Assembly (NCBI RefSeq): GCF_000285555.1
Contig: NZ_HE610997.1
Coordinates: forward strand, 260,317 to 314,480
Length of the DNA: 54,164 nt
DNA from: Kurthia massiliensis
GTDB lineage: Bacteria > Bacillota > Bacilli > Bacillales_A > Planococcaceae
Direction: 5' to 3'
Each line of letters opens with the position of its first letter. Positions within the stretch are counted from its first letter, which is position 1. Under the pieces are notes generated by a model, which saw only the letters and a program-made list of their open reading frames with translations, was not told the DNA's origin and did not search any database. Below are positions 54,160 to 54,164 of this stretch, piece by piece. The position numbers and the translations under genes were made by a program.

Positions 54160-54164
54160 AAAAA

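Noticed and set aside
1..54164. CRISPR array, prophage, integrative element, toxin-antitoxin pair or restriction system
   Set aside because: No direct-repeat array, integrase, transposase, methylase or toxin-antitoxin signature was seen. The Mrr-like gene lacks catalytic residues and a partner methylase.

Overview
This window is ordinary core chromosome of a low-GC Gram-positive bacterium (Firmicutes, Bacillales). Its backbone follows the yqj-yqi-yqh part of the Bacillus subtilis chromosome: rnz, dinB, an M20 peptidase, methylmalonyl-CoA genes, yqjA, brxB, spo0A, recN, argR, tlyA, dxs, ispA, xseB, xseA, folD, nusB, yqhY, accC, accB, efp, yqhT (pepQ), aroQ, yqhQ. Protein character and gene content suggest a Planococcaceae/Caryophanaceae member (Kurthia- or Caryophanon-like); that placement is inference. 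Two sporulation loci that sit inside this block in B. subtilis are missing: spoIVB between spo0A and recN, and spoIIIAA-AH between accB and efp. Spo0A itself is intact. This points to a lineage that no longer sporulates but kept the master regulator.

Layout. 1-3.6 kb: small proteins, a membrane-anchored protein with a degenerate Mrr-like nuclease domain, and a dynamin-like protein whose GTP-binding loop lacks the key lysine. 3.8-9.3 kb: a sulfite-reduction operon on the minus strand (yezD-sumT-sirB-cysJ-cysI) with two good promoters and a repeated candidate operator. 9.4-13.3 kb: plus-strand single genes (NAD(P)-binding protein, isochorismatase-like hydrolase, esterase, a ferrochelatase-family gene behind a Fur-like box, luxS). 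13.3-26.9 kb: mostly minus-strand metabolism and repair (flavin reductase-like protein, acyl-CoA synthetase, RNase Z, Pol IV, AraC regulator, CheW, M20 peptidase, D-serine dehydratase, methylmalonyl-CoA carboxyltransferase and epimerase), with a divergent DMT transporter and a VanY-type carboxypeptidase. 27-35 kb: Prli42, YqjA, bacilliredoxin BrxB and the mutA-mutB-meaB operon, which has a perfect cre site upstream. 35-54 kb: the spo0A-to-yqhQ housekeeping block covering signalling, repair, arginine control, isoprenoids, folate, fatty-acid initiation, EF-P and shikimate.

Functional links. mce, the carboxyltransferase and mutAB-meaB together can interconvert propionyl-CoA and succinyl-CoA. The acyl-CoA synthetase can feed acyl-CoAs toward beta-oxidation. 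SumT and SirB make siroheme for CysI, but the precorrin-2 dehydrogenase step is not encoded here. Dxs and IspA supply prenyl diphosphates. AccB/AccC are the biotin half of acetyl-CoA carboxylase.

I found no rRNA, tRNA, CRISPR array, prophage, complete insertion sequence or recognisable defence island. The only mobile-like trace is an 86-bp imperfect inverted-repeat element between folD and xseA. I did not find a clearly new multi-gene system. The most unusual material is the pair of degenerate-domain proteins at 0.9-3.5 kb and several regulatory elements.
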